DNA of 64,000 bases. It comes from Marinobacter sp. CHS3-4 (lineage in GTDB: Bacteria; Pseudomonadota; Gammaproteobacteria; Pseudomonadales; Oleiphilaceae). Position numbers and translations under genes: made by a program. Numbering within the stretch: position 1 is the stretch's first letter; each line of letters begins with the position of its first letter. Shown here one piece after another: positions 26,806-37,738 of this stretch. The notes below the pieces were generated by a model. That model saw nothing but the letters and a program-made list of their open reading frames with translations. It ran no database searches and had not been told where the DNA came from. The stretch is taken from contig NZ_JASGBJ010000002.1 in assembly GCF_030053415.1 (NCBI RefSeq), positions 558,001-622,000 of the forward strand. Direction: 5' to 3'.

Positions 26806-27260
26806 CCTGGACACCTCACGCCACAGTTGCAGTCATCGTAGAAGATGACCAGGGCAGATTTCTGATGGTGGAAGAACACAGTCATGGTCAGATCGTTTAT
26901 AACCAGCCGGCCGGCCATGTTGAGGAGAATGAGCGCATTCTCGATGCGGCGCTGCGAGAAACGCTGGAGGAAACAGGCTGGAAGGTCCGGTTGGACCATT
27001 TTCTCGGGATGTACACCTACAGAGCACCCGCAAACGGAGTGACTTACTATCGCTTCTGTTTTACAGCAACCGCGCTCTCCCGAGCGACAGACAAGCTGGA
27101 CAGCGACATTATCGCAGCCCATTGGCTGACCTGGGAGGAACTGACCCGGAAGCAGCAGCAATTGAGAAGTCCGCTCGTGCTTCAATGCATAGAAGATTAC
27201 CGAAACGGACGTGAATTCCCGCTGGATGTCATTGTCGAACCGCAGACGCCAAGTCGCTGA
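26802..27260 (+). CDS. nudJ: Nudix hydrolase, NudJ-like phosphatase
   Basis: A 152-residue Nudix hydrolase. The Nudix box begins at GHVEENERILDAALRETLEE and continues TGW, with the metal-binding glutamates intact. Gene order with rluE and mnmA matches NudJ (YmfB) of E. coli, which hydrolyses nucleoside di- and triphosphates and HMP-PP. The start at 26802 overlaps the rluE stop by four bases; the frame extends upstream inside rluE without support. Confidence 0.88.
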   Translation: MTWTPHATVAVIVEDDQGRFLMVEEHSHGQIVYNQPAGHVEENERILDAALRETLEETGWKVRLDHFLGMYTYRAPANGVTYYRFCFTATALSRATDKLDSDIIAAHWLTWEELTRKQQQLRSPLVLQCIEDYRNGREFPLDVIVEPQTPSR

Positions 27261-27305
27261 AATGCTAGTATCGCACCCTTTTGCGGGAACCGGTTACCGA
27301 CAATC

Positions 27306-28418
27306 ATGACTCATCTTTCGTCCAAAACACCTTCACAAACCCGAGTCATCGTCGGCATGTCCGGCGGTGTGGATTCTTCCGTTGCCGCATGGCTATTGAA
27401 GGACCAGGGCTATCAGGTTGAAGGTCTGTTCATGAAAAACTGGGACGAGGACGACGGCACCGAATACTGCACGGCAATGACGGATCTGGCCGACGCCCAA
27501 TCCGTTGCAGATCGTATTGGCATCACCCTGCACACCGCCAGCTTCGCCGCCGAATACTGGGATCGGGTGTTCGAGCATTTCCTGTCGGAGTATCAGGCAG
27601 GTCGAACGCCTAATCCGGATATCCTGTGCAATAAAGAAGTGAAGTTCCGGGCATTTCTGGATTATGCCATTACGCTTGGCGCCGACTACATCGCCACGGG
27701 CCACTACACCCGTCGCAGAGAGGTTTCAGCCGACCAGGCAGAACTGCTGAAAGGACTGGACCCGAACAAGGATCAAAGCTACTTCCTTCATGCCGTTCCC
27801 GGCCACCGAATTGCCAGAACGCTCTTTCCCGTGGGCGAACTGGAAAAACCGGAGGTTCGCCGGATTGCGGCAGAGCAGGGATTCATCACACACGATAAAA
27901 AAGATTCCACTGGCATCTGTTTCATCGGCGAACGCAAGTTCAGCGATTTCCTGAAGCAGTATCTGCCCGCCCAGCCAGGCAACATTGAAACCCCGGACGG
28001 TGAGGTGATCGGCCGCCATCAGGGTCTGATGTACCATACCATCGGGCAACGCCAGGGCCTCGGTATCGGCGGCCTGAGCCATTACGGCGACGATCCCTGG
28101 TATGTGGCAGAAAAAGACCTGTCCAGAAACGTGTTGATCGCTGTCCAGGGCAAGCAGCATCCCCTGCTCTTCTCCCGCAGTTTGGTCAGCGGCCCGATCG
28201 ACTGGGTTGCAGGCGAGGCCCCGGGCACGGAATTCCGCTGCAAGGCAAAGACCCGTTATCGCCAACCCGATCAGGATTGTACCGTCACCAGCATGGACAG
28301 CGGCGTTCGGGTGGTATTTGACCAGCCCCAGCGCGCCGTCACACCCGGCCAGTCAGTGGTGTTTTATGATGGCGAAATCTGCCTGGGTGGCGGAGTGATC
28401 GAGGAGACAAGCGCATGA
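27306..28418 (+). CDS. mnmA: tRNA-specific 2-thiouridylase MnmA
   Basis: Thiolates U34 of tRNA-Lys, -Glu and -Gln using sulfur passed along the Tus relay. The 370-residue protein shows the PP-loop GMSGGVDSS near residues 17-25, the ATGHYTRR segment, the catalytic Cys in the EYCTA segment and the persulfide-forming Cys in [11 protein letters not shown] tusA-like gene lies at 45419 but need not be the sulfur donor. hflD overlaps its stop by four bases. Confidence 0.97.
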   Translation: MTHLSSKTPSQTRVIVGMSGGVDSSVAAWLLKDQGYQVEGLFMKNWDEDDGTEYCTAMTDLADAQSVADRIGITLHTASFAAEYWDRVFEHFLSEYQAGRTPNPDILCNKEVKFRAFLDYAITLGADYIATGHYTRRREVSADQAELLKGLDPNKDQSYFLHAVPGHRIARTLFPVGELEKPEVRRIAAEQGFITHDKKDSTGICFIGERKFSDFLKQYLPAQPGNIETPDGEVIGRHQGLMYHTIGQRQGLGIGGLSHYGDDPWYVAEKDLSRNVLIAVQGKQHPLLFSRSLVSGPIDWVAGEAPGTEFRCKAKTRYRQPDQDCTVTSMDSGVRVVFDQPQRAVTPGQSVVFYDGEICLGGGVIEETSA

Positions 28419-29059
28419 GTCGCTCACTTGAAGACCAGACTCTTGCTCTGGCCGGCGTTTTCCAGGCGTCCGCATTGGTTCAGCAAATAGCCCACACGGG
28501 CCATTGCGCAGATTCCAGCCTTGAAACTTGCATCCGCTCTTTATTCGCAACCGATCCTGCCACCACACTGGATGTTTACGGTGGTGAGCTCAAAGACCTG
28601 AGGGAAGGCCTGTCCACGCTGGCCGGCGTACTCAGCAAACAGACGCGCCAACAGGACATCGAAGTACTGCGCTATGCGCTGAATCTGCTTAATCTGGAAG
28701 CCAAGCTCCGCAAAGACAAAGACATGCTGGATGTCATCGGCAGTCGTATCGACCAGGCCAGACATACCGCCAGCCATTTTGGTTACACCCATCCCAACCT
28801 GATTGCCAACCTGGGATCGGTTTACACCGACACCATCAGCACGTTTCGCCTGAGAATCCAGGTCAGCGGCCAGCCCACTATCCTGCAGCGTGAAGAAAAT
28901 GCTGCCAAAGTCCGCGCCCTTCTGTTGGCCGGTATTCGCTCCGCTGTATTGTGGCATCAGACCGGCGGACGCCGCTGGCAGCTGATATTCAATCGCCGCA
29001 AGGTCATCAACCTTGCACAGCAACTGGCCGAGAAAGCGAACCGGTCAGTTTACGACTGA
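28415..29059 (+). CDS. hflD: High-frequency lysogenisation protein HflD
   Basis: A 214-residue, largely helical peripheral membrane protein. In E. coli HflD binds phage lambda CII and lies between mnmA and purB, exactly as here; its host function is poorly understood. Recognisable stretches are [17 protein letters not shown] at the N terminus and [14 protein letters not shown] sequence near the C terminus ([17 protein letters not shown]). ATGA overlap with mnmA. Confidence 0.92.
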   Translation: MSRSLEDQTLALAGVFQASALVQQIAHTGHCADSSLETCIRSLFATDPATTLDVYGGELKDLREGLSTLAGVLSKQTRQQDIEVLRYALNLLNLEAKLRKDKDMLDVIGSRIDQARHTASHFGYTHPNLIANLGSVYTDTISTFRLRIQVSGQPTILQREENAAKVRALLLAGIRSAVLWHQTGGRRWQLIFNRRKVINLAQQLAEKANRSVYD

Positions 29060-29121
29060 ATTGGCCGCTGCTCTGGTGTATCATTACCGCCCCAAATTGA
29101 CACATACCCGATTTTTGATGA

Positions 29122-30504
<1,383 letters not shown>

Positions 30505-30507
30505 ACC

Positions 30508-31659
30508 ATGAAACTTCCGGGCGGCCTGTCAGTAACGGAATTCCTGCAGGAATACTGGCAGAAAAAACCGAAAGTTATTCGGCAGGCGTTTCCCGGATTT
30601 CAGTCCCCGGTCTCGGCCGAGGAACTGGCCGGTCTGGCTTGCGAGGAAGCCGTGGAATCTCGCATCGTTATCGAGGACGACGGCGGAAAACCCTGGCAGC
30701 TTCACAACGGACCATTCCCGCCGGATCGTTTCAGCCACCTGCCCGAATCGCACTGGACGTTGCTGGTCCAGGGGCTTGATCACTGGGTTCCAGATGTGGC
30801 CGATCTACTCAACCACTTCCGGTTCATACCCAACTGGCGGCTGGACGACATCATGGCGAGCTACGCGCCTGTGGGGGGCAGTGTCGGACCCCACTTTGAT
30901 CAATACGATGTCTTTCTTCTTCAGGCTGAAGGTCAACGCACCTGGCACTTCGGAGGCCGCTGCGATGAGACTTCGCCCAGGGTTGAAGGCACCCCTCTTC
31001 GTATTCTGAAAGACTGGGCACCGGAAGAAACCGTAACACTCAACCCCGGTGACATGCTTTATTTGCCGCCGGGCATTGGTCATCACGGCATTGCAGACAA
31101 CGACTGCATTACTTTGTCCATTGGATTTCGGGCACCAACCGTGGACGATCTTTTAACGGGTTTCACTGATTTTCTCAGCAGCCAGCACGATGCCTCTGTG
31201 CCACTGTCCAATCTGCAGTTGGATGAACAGAGCAACCCTGGCGCGATCAGCCCTGACATCATTGATCAACTTGACCATAAAATCCGCGAAACCATGGCAG
31301 ACAAACGGCTGCTTGCTCTCTGGTTTGGGCAATACGCCACGGCCCCCAAAAACCTCGATATCGTGGTACCCGCTGAAGAAACGGTGTCTGAAGACGATGT
31401 CGAGCAAATGATTGCAGAGGGTGCGCAGATTCGCTGGAACGAAGGCTCCCGATTCGCCTACCATGAGCTGGAAGACACCACCGCATTATTTGTGGATGGC
31501 GAGCAATACCTGCTCAGAGGCGACGCCACACCCTTGGCCCAGCTTCTGTGCGCCGGCACAGAGCCGGACATGACCGAACTGGCGGCCCTGGCCAGCGACG
31601 ACGCCATAAAGGGGTTGCTATGCAGGCTGGTCAATCAGGGCTCGCTCTATTTCGAATAA
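30508..31659 (+). CDS. roxA: Ribosomal oxygenase RoxA-like cupin (50S L16 arginine hydroxylase)
   Basis: A 383-residue JmjC-type Fe(II)/2-oxoglutarate oxygenase of the YcfD/RoxA family, which hydroxylates an arginine of ribosomal protein L16. The metal ligands are visible as HFDQYD (about 130-135) and a later His in GIGHHGI; the C-terminal part is the dimerisation and winged-helix region. The substrate assignment comes from the family. It begins 3 bp after purB; E. coli also has this gene near purB. Confidence 0.9.
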   Translation: MKLPGGLSVTEFLQEYWQKKPKVIRQAFPGFQSPVSAEELAGLACEEAVESRIVIEDDGGKPWQLHNGPFPPDRFSHLPESHWTLLVQGLDHWVPDVADLLNHFRFIPNWRLDDIMASYAPVGGSVGPHFDQYDVFLLQAEGQRTWHFGGRCDETSPRVEGTPLRILKDWAPEETVTLNPGDMLYLPPGIGHHGIADNDCITLSIGFRAPTVDDLLTGFTDFLSSQHDASVPLSNLQLDEQSNPGAISPDIIDQLDHKIRETMADKRLLALWFGQYATAPKNLDIVVPAEETVSEDDVEQMIAEGAQIRWNEGSRFAYHELEDTTALFVDGEQYLLRGDATPLAQLLCAGTEPDMTELAALASDDAIKGLLCRLVNQGSLYFE

Positions 31660-31669
31660 ACCGACGCTG

Positions 31670-32641
31670 ATGACCATGCATACACGTATTCGAAAATACA
31701 GTTGGCAGCTGGCGCCAGGCTCCATCAAAGACATCCGTCAGCGCGTGTTTGTGGAAGAACAAAACGTGCCTCCCGAGCTGGAATGGGACAGCACGGACGA
31801 GATCGCTGATCACTATTTGATGGTGTCGTCAGACAACACACCGATAGGTGTTGCCCGGGTTTTCTCAACGCTGGACGAAGTTGCTCATATCGGACGAATG
31901 GCCATTTTGCCGAGCTACCGAGGCCAGGGATATGGCCAGAGGCTTCTCCGCCATTTAATGGAAGAAGTCGGCGATCAGTACGGGCAACTGCAGCTTTCAG
32001 CTCAGGAACATGCCATTCCCTTCTACCAGCAATCTGGCTTCCACGTTTGCTCAGATGCCTACGACGATGCCGGCATACCCCATTTTGACATGAGATGCTA
32101 TGCGCCCGCCCTGATTCTGGAAAAGGCGGATGATCACGCTGCGCCGATGATCGCAGACAAAGACAATGCCTCCTGGCTTTTTGACTCCGAGCGCTCAATG
32201 ATCCGTTTGATGGATTCGCTCGCGGGCCAGGCCCGCCAACGCATCTGGCTTTACGATCGCTTTCTGGAGCATGATCTTTACGACCGTAAGCCATTACGGG
32301 ACATGCTGTCTGCCCTTGCCCGGCGTCATCGGCTCAGTGAAATCCGGTTGCTGATTCATGATGACCAACCACTGGTAAAACGGCGACATAGGTTGGTAGA
32401 ACTGATGCGACGCCTGCCAAGCCACATGTCTCTCAGGCTGGTGAACGACGACTATCCGGCAGAGGAACAACCCTTCATGCTGGCCGACCGCTTCGGCGTG
32501 CTGTATCGCCACGACTTCTACAATCCCGAAGGCTTTGCCAACTTCGCTGATGGCGGGCGCGTAAAAATGCTCGAAGAGACGTTTCAACGCATGTGGGATT
32601 CAGCTCGCAACTCTATTGAATTGCGGGAATTACCGCTCTGA
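31670..32641 (+). CDS. GNAT acetyltransferase fused to a C-terminal domain of unknown function
   Basis: A 323-residue two-domain protein. Residues 1-145 are a GNAT acetyltransferase with the acetyl-CoA pyrophosphate loop RGQGYGQRLL. Residues about 165-320 form a second domain with RIWLYDRFLEHDLYD, VKRRHRLVELMRRLP and DRFGVLYRHDFYNP, found behind this type of GNAT in Pseudomonas-like genomes and of unknown function. It follows roxA by 10 bp, so it is probably in the purB-roxA operon. The ATG at 31670 is used; an ATG two codons later is equally possible. Its end overlaps the convergent LysR gene by 12 bp. Confidence 0.82.
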   Translation: MTMHTRIRKYSWQLAPGSIKDIRQRVFVEEQNVPPELEWDSTDEIADHYLMVSSDNTPIGVARVFSTLDEVAHIGRMAILPSYRGQGYGQRLLRHLMEEVGDQYGQLQLSAQEHAIPFYQQSGFHVCSDAYDDAGIPHFDMRCYAPALILEKADDHAAPMIADKDNASWLFDSERSMIRLMDSLAGQARQRIWLYDRFLEHDLYDRKPLRDMLSALARRHRLSEIRLLIHDDQPLVKRRHRLVELMRRLPSHMSLRLVNDDYPAEEQPFMLADRFGVLYRHDFYNPEGFANFADGGRVKMLEETFQRMWDSARNSIELRELPL

Positions 32642-33658
32642 GTGCTGAATTCTGGCTGCTTTTGCACCATAGGCAGCCTCGGCAGACTCAAACTGGGCAC
32701 CAAACGGCACAAACTCCTCATCAACCTCCTCAGCCACCTCTGCAATCAACCGCCTTAACCACTGGTGGTCGGTGTTATGTTGCAGCAATGGGCTCCAGGC
32801 CATCTTCAGTTCAAACGGTGGAATCTCAAAAGGCGGCACTTTCACGACCAAATTGGGGTTGTCCTTCTGAAGCCAGGCAGCCCTGGAGGGAAGCGTCGCA
32901 ATCAGGTCGTGCTGTTCGGCCAGAAGCATGGCCACCTGATAATGGCGGGTGAACACGGATATCTGACGTTTACGCCCCATCAGCGACAGGGCTTCGTCTA
33001 CCCATCCCAGACGCTGGACATCCTTGGGGTTCACGCCGACCCCGACACCGAAACCGGTTTTGCTTACCCAGATATGGCTGGCGTCCAGATAGGTATCCAG
33101 CGTAAACGGTTCTTTAAGCACCGGATTACGGGCATTCATCAAACAGGCAAAGTATTCGGTCCAGAGGGTTTTCTGGTGAAAGGACTGGGGTATTTTGTCG
33201 AATCGGTTGATCGCCATATCGAGCCTGCCCTGCTCAACGTCCAGAAAACTGACGTCGCTGGGCGTAAGCACATCCAGAGTCACATGAGGCGCTTCCTGGC
33301 GAATACGCCGCAATACACGTGGCATCAGGCAGGATTCAGCGTAATCACTGGCCATAATGCGGAACACACGTTGGCTTTCCAGAGCTGCGAACGCGGTTTT
33401 CTCATGCACCGCCTGTTCAATGTCCGACAGAATTCCCCGCACCAGAGGCTGAAGCTCGGTTGCGCGTTCGGTCGCCGTCATCCCTTCGCTTGTACGAACC
33501 AGCAACGGATCCCCAAATAAATCTCTGAGCCTTCTCAGGCCGTTACTCATCGCTGGCTGTGTAATGCCAAGGTGATTCGCCGCCTTAGTGACATTGCGCT
33601 CTCTCAACAGCACATCAAGGTACACCAGCAGGTTAAGGTCTACGCGTGAAATATCCAT
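32630..33658 (-). CDS. LysR-type transcriptional regulator (NahR/LeuO-like subgroup)
   Basis: A 342-residue LysR-type regulator. The N-terminal winged helix (VDLNLLVYLDVLLRERNVTKAA, then GITQPAMSNGLRRLRDLFGDPLLVRTSEGM) most resembles the NahR/NodD-like subgroup, which often controls aromatic or signalling pathways. Residues about 95-300 form the effector-binding domain. The first 62 nt of the gene's leader include a perfect palindrome (33711-33732), likely its own operator. No catabolic operon is adjacent, so the target genes and ligand are unknown. Confidence 0.88.
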   Translation of the reverse strand: MDISRVDLNLLVYLDVLLRERNVTKAANHLGITQPAMSNGLRRLRDLFGDPLLVRTSEGMTATERATELQPLVRGILSDIEQAVHEKTAFAALESQRVFRIMASDYAESCLMPRVLRRIRQEAPHVTLDVLTPSDVSFLDVEQGRLDMAINRFDKIPQSFHQKTLWTEYFACLMNARNPVLKEPFTLDTYLDASHIWVSKTGFGVGVGVNPKDVQRLGWVDEALSLMGRKRQISVFTRHYQVAMLLAEQHDLIATLPSRAAWLQKDNPNLVVKVPPFEIPPFELKMAWSPLLQHNTDHQWLRRLIAEVAEEVDEEFVPFGAQFESAEAAYGAKAARIQHSER

Positions 33659-33710
33659 GTCAGGTCACCCATTCAGGCTGCTTTAAAATCGGCACAACAT
33701 TCACCGAATT

Positions 33711-33732
33711 AATTGTTTTAAGACTAACAATT
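33711..33732. promoter_or_regulatory. Palindromic operator candidate upstream of the LysR gene
   Basis: Perfect inverted 7-bp arms AATTGTT (33711-33717) and AACAATT (33726-33732) around 8 bp contain the T-N11-A pattern typical of LysR-type binding sites. They sit 53-74 bp before the LysR ATG, in the 224-bp divergent region shared with the gene at 33883. Autoregulation and possible control of the divergent gene are inferred. Confidence 0.6.
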
Positions 33733-33882
33733 CACAGAAATGATATAAAGAGCGGCCGGTTACAGTGGGTATCAGTATCTTTGCGTGTTTTCTGCTAATC
33801 TTTCTGTTAATCGCTGGATTTAGGGGCTTTTTGCCTGACCGGATTTGACCGCTTGCCTATTTGCCGGAGAGTCTGAACCATC

Positions 33883-34656
33883 ATGGATACCACAATGATT
33901 GTGCTGCTCCTGGCAGCTATTGTGACAGTGTCAATCGTGCTCATCATCGCCAGTCAGATGCGCGAGCGGGCCCGTATTGAACGCGCACGAAAAATTACGT
34001 CGCTGGAAGACAGGTACAAACGTGCAAACCGACTGCTGTCTGAACTGCCCGGCCAGTACCTGACCAACGATCTGAAGCTGTTGCTGGTTCGCAATATGGA
34101 AGACACCTGCAGGGCGCTGATTGCTCTGAGAGCTGGCTCTTCCGTGTCGTCCTGGCAGGCGTCGGTTGCGGAACAGCGCCAGAAGATCGAAAACAATGAC
34201 GATCAGCGTCCGCCCGTCAAGATCGATTCTCCCGACAAATCCACTTATGTACAGGAGTTGCTGCAGAATCTTTTCAAGCTCATAGAAGGCATGCACAAAT
34301 CTGGTCAGATCGATGGTCCAACGGCCAAGAAGAACCTCAAATTTGTTCTGTTCCTGGTCCACAAGACCCACGCTGACCTGCATGTTTTCCAGGCCCGTGA
34401 CTATGTGAAACAGAACCAGATCCGTAAGGCTATTCATGCCTATCACCTTGCCAGCACGGAAATGGGCAAGTCCCGGGATAATCCGATGGCCGTAAAGGCC
34501 GTGAAAAGCTTCCGTACTCGCATTAAAGAGCTCGAATCACTCGAACAAGGCGAGACAGCACAGGCTTCTGCAGAAGGTCAGTCCAAGCTTGACCGCGAGT
34601 GGGACAACTTTCTTCACGACGATGAGTGGCGCAAAAAAGCGGACTACGACGACTGA
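33883..34656 (+). CDS. Membrane-anchored protein of unknown function
   Basis: A 257-residue protein with one N-terminal membrane helix (about 4-26) followed by a basic, mainly helical cytoplasmic domain. Helical stretches include RARIERARKITSLEDRYKRA, LKLLLVRNMEDTCRALIAL and a TPR-like segment around KAIHAYHLASTEMGK; the C terminus is acidic (WDNFLHDDEW). I do not recognise a named family. GGAGAG lies before the ATG. It is 56 bp upstream of the hybrid kinase, so the two may be co-transcribed. Confidence 0.75.
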   Translation: MDTTMIVLLLAAIVTVSIVLIIASQMRERARIERARKITSLEDRYKRANRLLSELPGQYLTNDLKLLLVRNMEDTCRALIALRAGSSVSSWQASVAEQRQKIENNDDQRPPVKIDSPDKSTYVQELLQNLFKLIEGMHKSGQIDGPTAKKNLKFVLFLVHKTHADLHVFQARDYVKQNQIRKAIHAYHLASTEMGKSRDNPMAVKAVKSFRTRIKELESLEQGETAQASAEGQSKLDREWDNFLHDDEWRKKADYDD

Positions 34657-34712
34657 CCTGACAGGACGGCCAGGCCAATTATTCGTTCATAAAGCAGAAA
34701 CTGGAAACCGCT

Positions 34713-37055
34713 GTGAGCACACCTTTCAAAAAACGGCTCTCCTATCGGCTTACACGGGACACGGTTCTGATTGCCATGCTGCTTGGTCTGGTCTTGAACA
34801 TCGTTCAGGTGACCCTGGACTACTTCAACGCCCGCGAATCCATGGAACAGGAAATCAATGCACTTATCGATATCAGCCACAGTCCGGCATCGCAAATTGC
34901 CTATAACATTGATATCCGTCTAGCCGAGGAGCTTCTGGACGGCTTGCTTCGCCACCCTGCCACTATTGATGCAAGAATCATCGACACCAACGGCCAAACC
35001 ATGGCCGCAGCAAGCCAGAGCAGCCCGGAGTCCAGTTACCGCTGGATCAGTGATCTGCTGTTCGGGGCAAACCGGACGTTTCAGGAAGAGCTGAAAGTTG
35101 CGCAGCTCAGTGACCTCTCGCTGGGCTATCTGACCATTACCATCGACACCTATCACTACGGCCTTTTGTTCCTGCAGCGCGCAGGCTACACGCTGGTCAG
35201 CGGATTACTTAAAAGTCTGGTACTGACCCTGGCACTGCTGGGGATTTTCTACTTCATTTTGACACGCCCCATGCTGAACGTGATCAATGCCCTTGGTCGG
35301 GTACGACCAGACTCGCCGGAAAAGGCCAGACTGCCGGTACCTCACAACCATCAGGAGGATGAGATTGGTCTGATGGTCGGCATCATCAACCGACACCTTG
35401 AAACCATTGACCTCACGCTGGCGCAACTACGCGATGCAGAGGCCTCAATGAAAAACTACTCCAGCAAGCTGGAGAATGAAGTGGAGGACCGTACTCGTGA
35501 AATTTCCGAGAAAAATCAGGCCCTTCAACGTGGCAACAAGGCACTGGTCAAGGCCAAGGAAGACGCAGTGCGTCGGGCACGAGCCCGAGCCAATTTCCTG
35601 GCAAGCATGAGCCACGAAATCCGTACGCCACTGAACGGTGTACTCGGCATGTTAAGCCTCTCTTTGGAAAACGAGACTCAACCGGAACAGCGCAACCGCC
35701 TTGAGATCGCCCTCAATGCCGGGCAAAGCCTGCTTGGTTTGCTAAACGACATTCTTGATATTTCCAAAGTTGAGGCGGGCAAACTCAGTTTGGAAGCTAT
35801 TCCATTCAGCGTCCGTGATCTGGCCGAGGAATGTGCCACACTCCATGCCCAGCAGGCGGGGAGAAAAGGTATTGACGTCGTTGCCGAGATTGATCCGCAC
35901 CTACCAGACACCTATGTTGGCGATCCGACCCGCACCCGACAGATACTGAATAACCTGCTGAGCAATGCGATCAAGTTCACCGAGAAAGGCAGCGTCAGGC
36001 TCTCTGTTACCAGCTTCACAGGCGGCATTCGCATTGACATCGTGGATACGGGCATCGGGATGTCCCGGCAAGGCCTGAACAAAATCTTCTCACCTTTTTC
36101 CCAGGCGGATGCAGACACAACCCGACTGTATGGTGGAACCGGGTTGGGGCTGACCCTCTGCCGCCAACTGGTAGAGCGAATGCACGGACAGATTCTGGTT
36201 GAATCTGAAGAGAACGAGGGCACCCACTTTACGGTCAATCTGCCCCTGGCCAGCGACGAGCCGAGCAACGCAAGCAGCGAGTCTATGACCGTCCCTGAGG
36301 CATTGAAAGAAACCGGCATTCAGCTCGCATTACCCGAGGACTATCCGCACAAAGCAGCCATCCTGGCGCAACTGGAAGCCTGGAATATTCCAGTCAGCAC
36401 AGCATCGGGGGGAGAAAAAGGCGTGCTTATCGCTACGGGCTCTGCCCAGGATGACAAACCAGAAATTGAAGTGTCGACATGGCCAGGCATTGGCGTTCTG
36501 TTGCTCGATCGGTTTGGCAAAGACAAAACCGGCAACGGCTTCCCTCACCTCTCCATGCCATTGAGGCGGGAGCCATTCCTCTTTGCACTTTGCAAAGCCG
36601 CCGGGCTTGATGTCGATCATCCCGAACCCCGGAAGCAGGAAACGACAGACCAAAGTCAGGAAAAGCAGGCAACCCGTTCAATGCGCGTACTGCTGGTGGA
36701 AGACAACCATGTAAATCAATTGGTTGCCGGCAGCATGCTGAAAAAGTTGGGGCACGAAGTAGTGGTGGCAGATCATGGTCAACAGGCTCTGGATATCCTG
36801 GGCACCGATAACCAGTTCGATGTGGTGCTAATGGATTGCCAGATGCCCGTTCTCGACGGCTTCGAAACCACGGAAATCATTCGACAGAACCCGAATTTGA
36901 AGCATCTGCCGATTATCGCCGTCACTGCAAACGTTATGCAGGGCGACAAAGATGACTGCCTTGAATCCGGGATGGACGACTACATAACCAAACCCTATAA
37001 CCGGTCGGACCTCCGGAGCATCATCAATCGCTGGGCACCGGCTGAGAATTCCTAA
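34713..37055 (+). CDS. Hybrid sensor histidine kinase, SagS-like
   Basis: A 780-residue hybrid kinase. Two membrane helices (about 18-38 and 164-186) flank a periplasmic sensor of about 125 residues; a HAMP-like linker and coiled coil follow. The HisKA phosphoacceptor is His301 in SMSHEIRTP, the HATPase domain has NLLSNAIKF and DTGIGMS, and the C-terminal receiver has phosphoacceptor Asp708 in VVLMDCQMP and Lys in ITKPY. Between them (about 530-640) is a degenerate receiver-like stretch. The domain order, length and neighbouring glutathione peroxidase and aminotransferase-htpX genes resemble the P. aeruginosa sagS region, a biofilm-switch sensor; orthology is inferred. GTG start. Confidence 0.88.
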   Translation: MSTPFKKRLSYRLTRDTVLIAMLLGLVLNIVQVTLDYFNARESMEQEINALIDISHSPASQIAYNIDIRLAEELLDGLLRHPATIDARIIDTNGQTMAAASQSSPESSYRWISDLLFGANRTFQEELKVAQLSDLSLGYLTITIDTYHYGLLFLQRAGYTLVSGLLKSLVLTLALLGIFYFILTRPMLNVINALGRVRPDSPEKARLPVPHNHQEDEIGLMVGIINRHLETIDLTLAQLRDAEASMKNYSSKLENEVEDRTREISEKNQALQRGNKALVKAKEDAVRRARARANFLASMSHEIRTPLNGVLGMLSLSLENETQPEQRNRLEIALNAGQSLLGLLNDILDISKVEAGKLSLEAIPFSVRDLAEECATLHAQQAGRKGIDVVAEIDPHLPDTYVGDPTRTRQILNNLLSNAIKFTEKGSVRLSVTSFTGGIRIDIVDTGIGMSRQGLNKIFSPFSQADADTTRLYGGTGLGLTLCRQLVERMHGQILVESEENEGTHFTVNLPLASDEPSNASSESMTVPEALKETGIQLALPEDYPHKAAILAQLEAWNIPVSTASGGEKGVLIATGSAQDDKPEIEVSTWPGIGVLLLDRFGKDKTGNGFPHLSMPLRREPFLFALCKAAGLDVDHPEPRKQETTDQSQEKQATRSMRVLLVEDNHVNQLVAGSMLKKLGHEVVVADHGQQALDILGTDNQFDVVLMDCQMPVLDGFETTEIIRQNPNLKHLPIIAVTANVMQGDKDDCLESGMDDYITKPYNRSDLRSIINRWAPAENS

Positions 37056-37071
37056 AAGATTTGCCCATCGT

Positions 37072-37560
37072 TCAGGCCAGAAGCTTTTCAATGTCGCCGC
37101 GAATGGCCTCCGGTTTGGTTGTCGGGGGATAGCGCCCAACTACCTTACCATTCTGATCAACCAGGAACTTGGTGAAGTTCCACTTGACCCCTTCGGAGCC
37201 CAGCAGACCCTTGGCCTGCTTTTTCAGAAACTGGTACAGGGGGTGCGCATCAGGCCCGTTCACATCAATCTTTGAGAACATGGGAAAGTCGACGCCGTAA
37301 TTCAGGCTGCAGAATTCGCTAATGGCCTGATCATCGGCCGGATCCTGATTCTTGAACTGGTTGCAGGGAAAGCCCAGCACTTCTACACCCTTGTCTTTCA
37401 TGTCGCTATAAAGCGCCTGCAATCCTTCAAACTGCGGCGTAAAACCACACTTGCTCGCAGTATTGACGATCAGCAACACTTTGCCCCTGTAAGCATCCAG
37501 CGACTGTTCCTCGCCGCGGATGGTGGTAGCCGTGAAGTCGTAAACAGTTTTATCAGTCAT
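37072..37560 (-). CDS. Glutathione peroxidase family protein
   Basis: A 162-residue thiol peroxidase of the GPx family, reducing hydroperoxides with glutathione or, more often in bacteria, thioredoxin. The peroxidatic Cys is in [11 protein letters not shown] (about residue 35), with the partner Gln in FPCNQF and the Trp-Asn in KWNFTKFLV; a further Cys in the CNQF region could act as resolving Cys. The ATG at 37560 has GGGGAAGG upstream; the longer frame starts at 37632 without support. It is convergent with the hybrid kinase, with 16 bp between stops. Confidence 0.93.
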   Translation of the reverse strand: MTDKTVYDFTATTIRGEEQSLDAYRGKVLLIVNTASKCGFTPQFEGLQALYSDMKDKGVEVLGFPCNQFKNQDPADDQAISEFCSLNYGVDFPMFSKIDVNGPDAHPLYQFLKKQAKGLLGSEGVKWNFTKFLVDQNGKVVGRYPPTTKPEAIRGDIEKLLA

Positions 37561-37650
37561 ATCCTTCCCCTGTGAGTACTTTTGAAAAGCCGCATGAGCA
37601 TTGAGCGTTAAATCTCTGCACTTGTGCCACAATTCATCATAATTGCCCTG

Positions 37651-37678
37651 TTGTGCGGCACCTTAGCTCCGCTAGAAT
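37651..37678 (+). promoter_or_regulatory. Candidate promoter of the aminotransferase gene
   Basis: TTGTGC (37651-37656) and TAGAAT (37673-37678) are 16 bp apart, in the 178-bp divergent region between gpx and the aminotransferase gene. The -10 box matches five of six positions; the -35 is weak. The leader would be about 55 nt. Confidence 0.35.
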
Positions 37679-37738
37679 ACAGGCCTGTCGCTAAAATGCG
37701 AGAACGATACAGATACCGTTTAAGGACACCCTGGGCTT

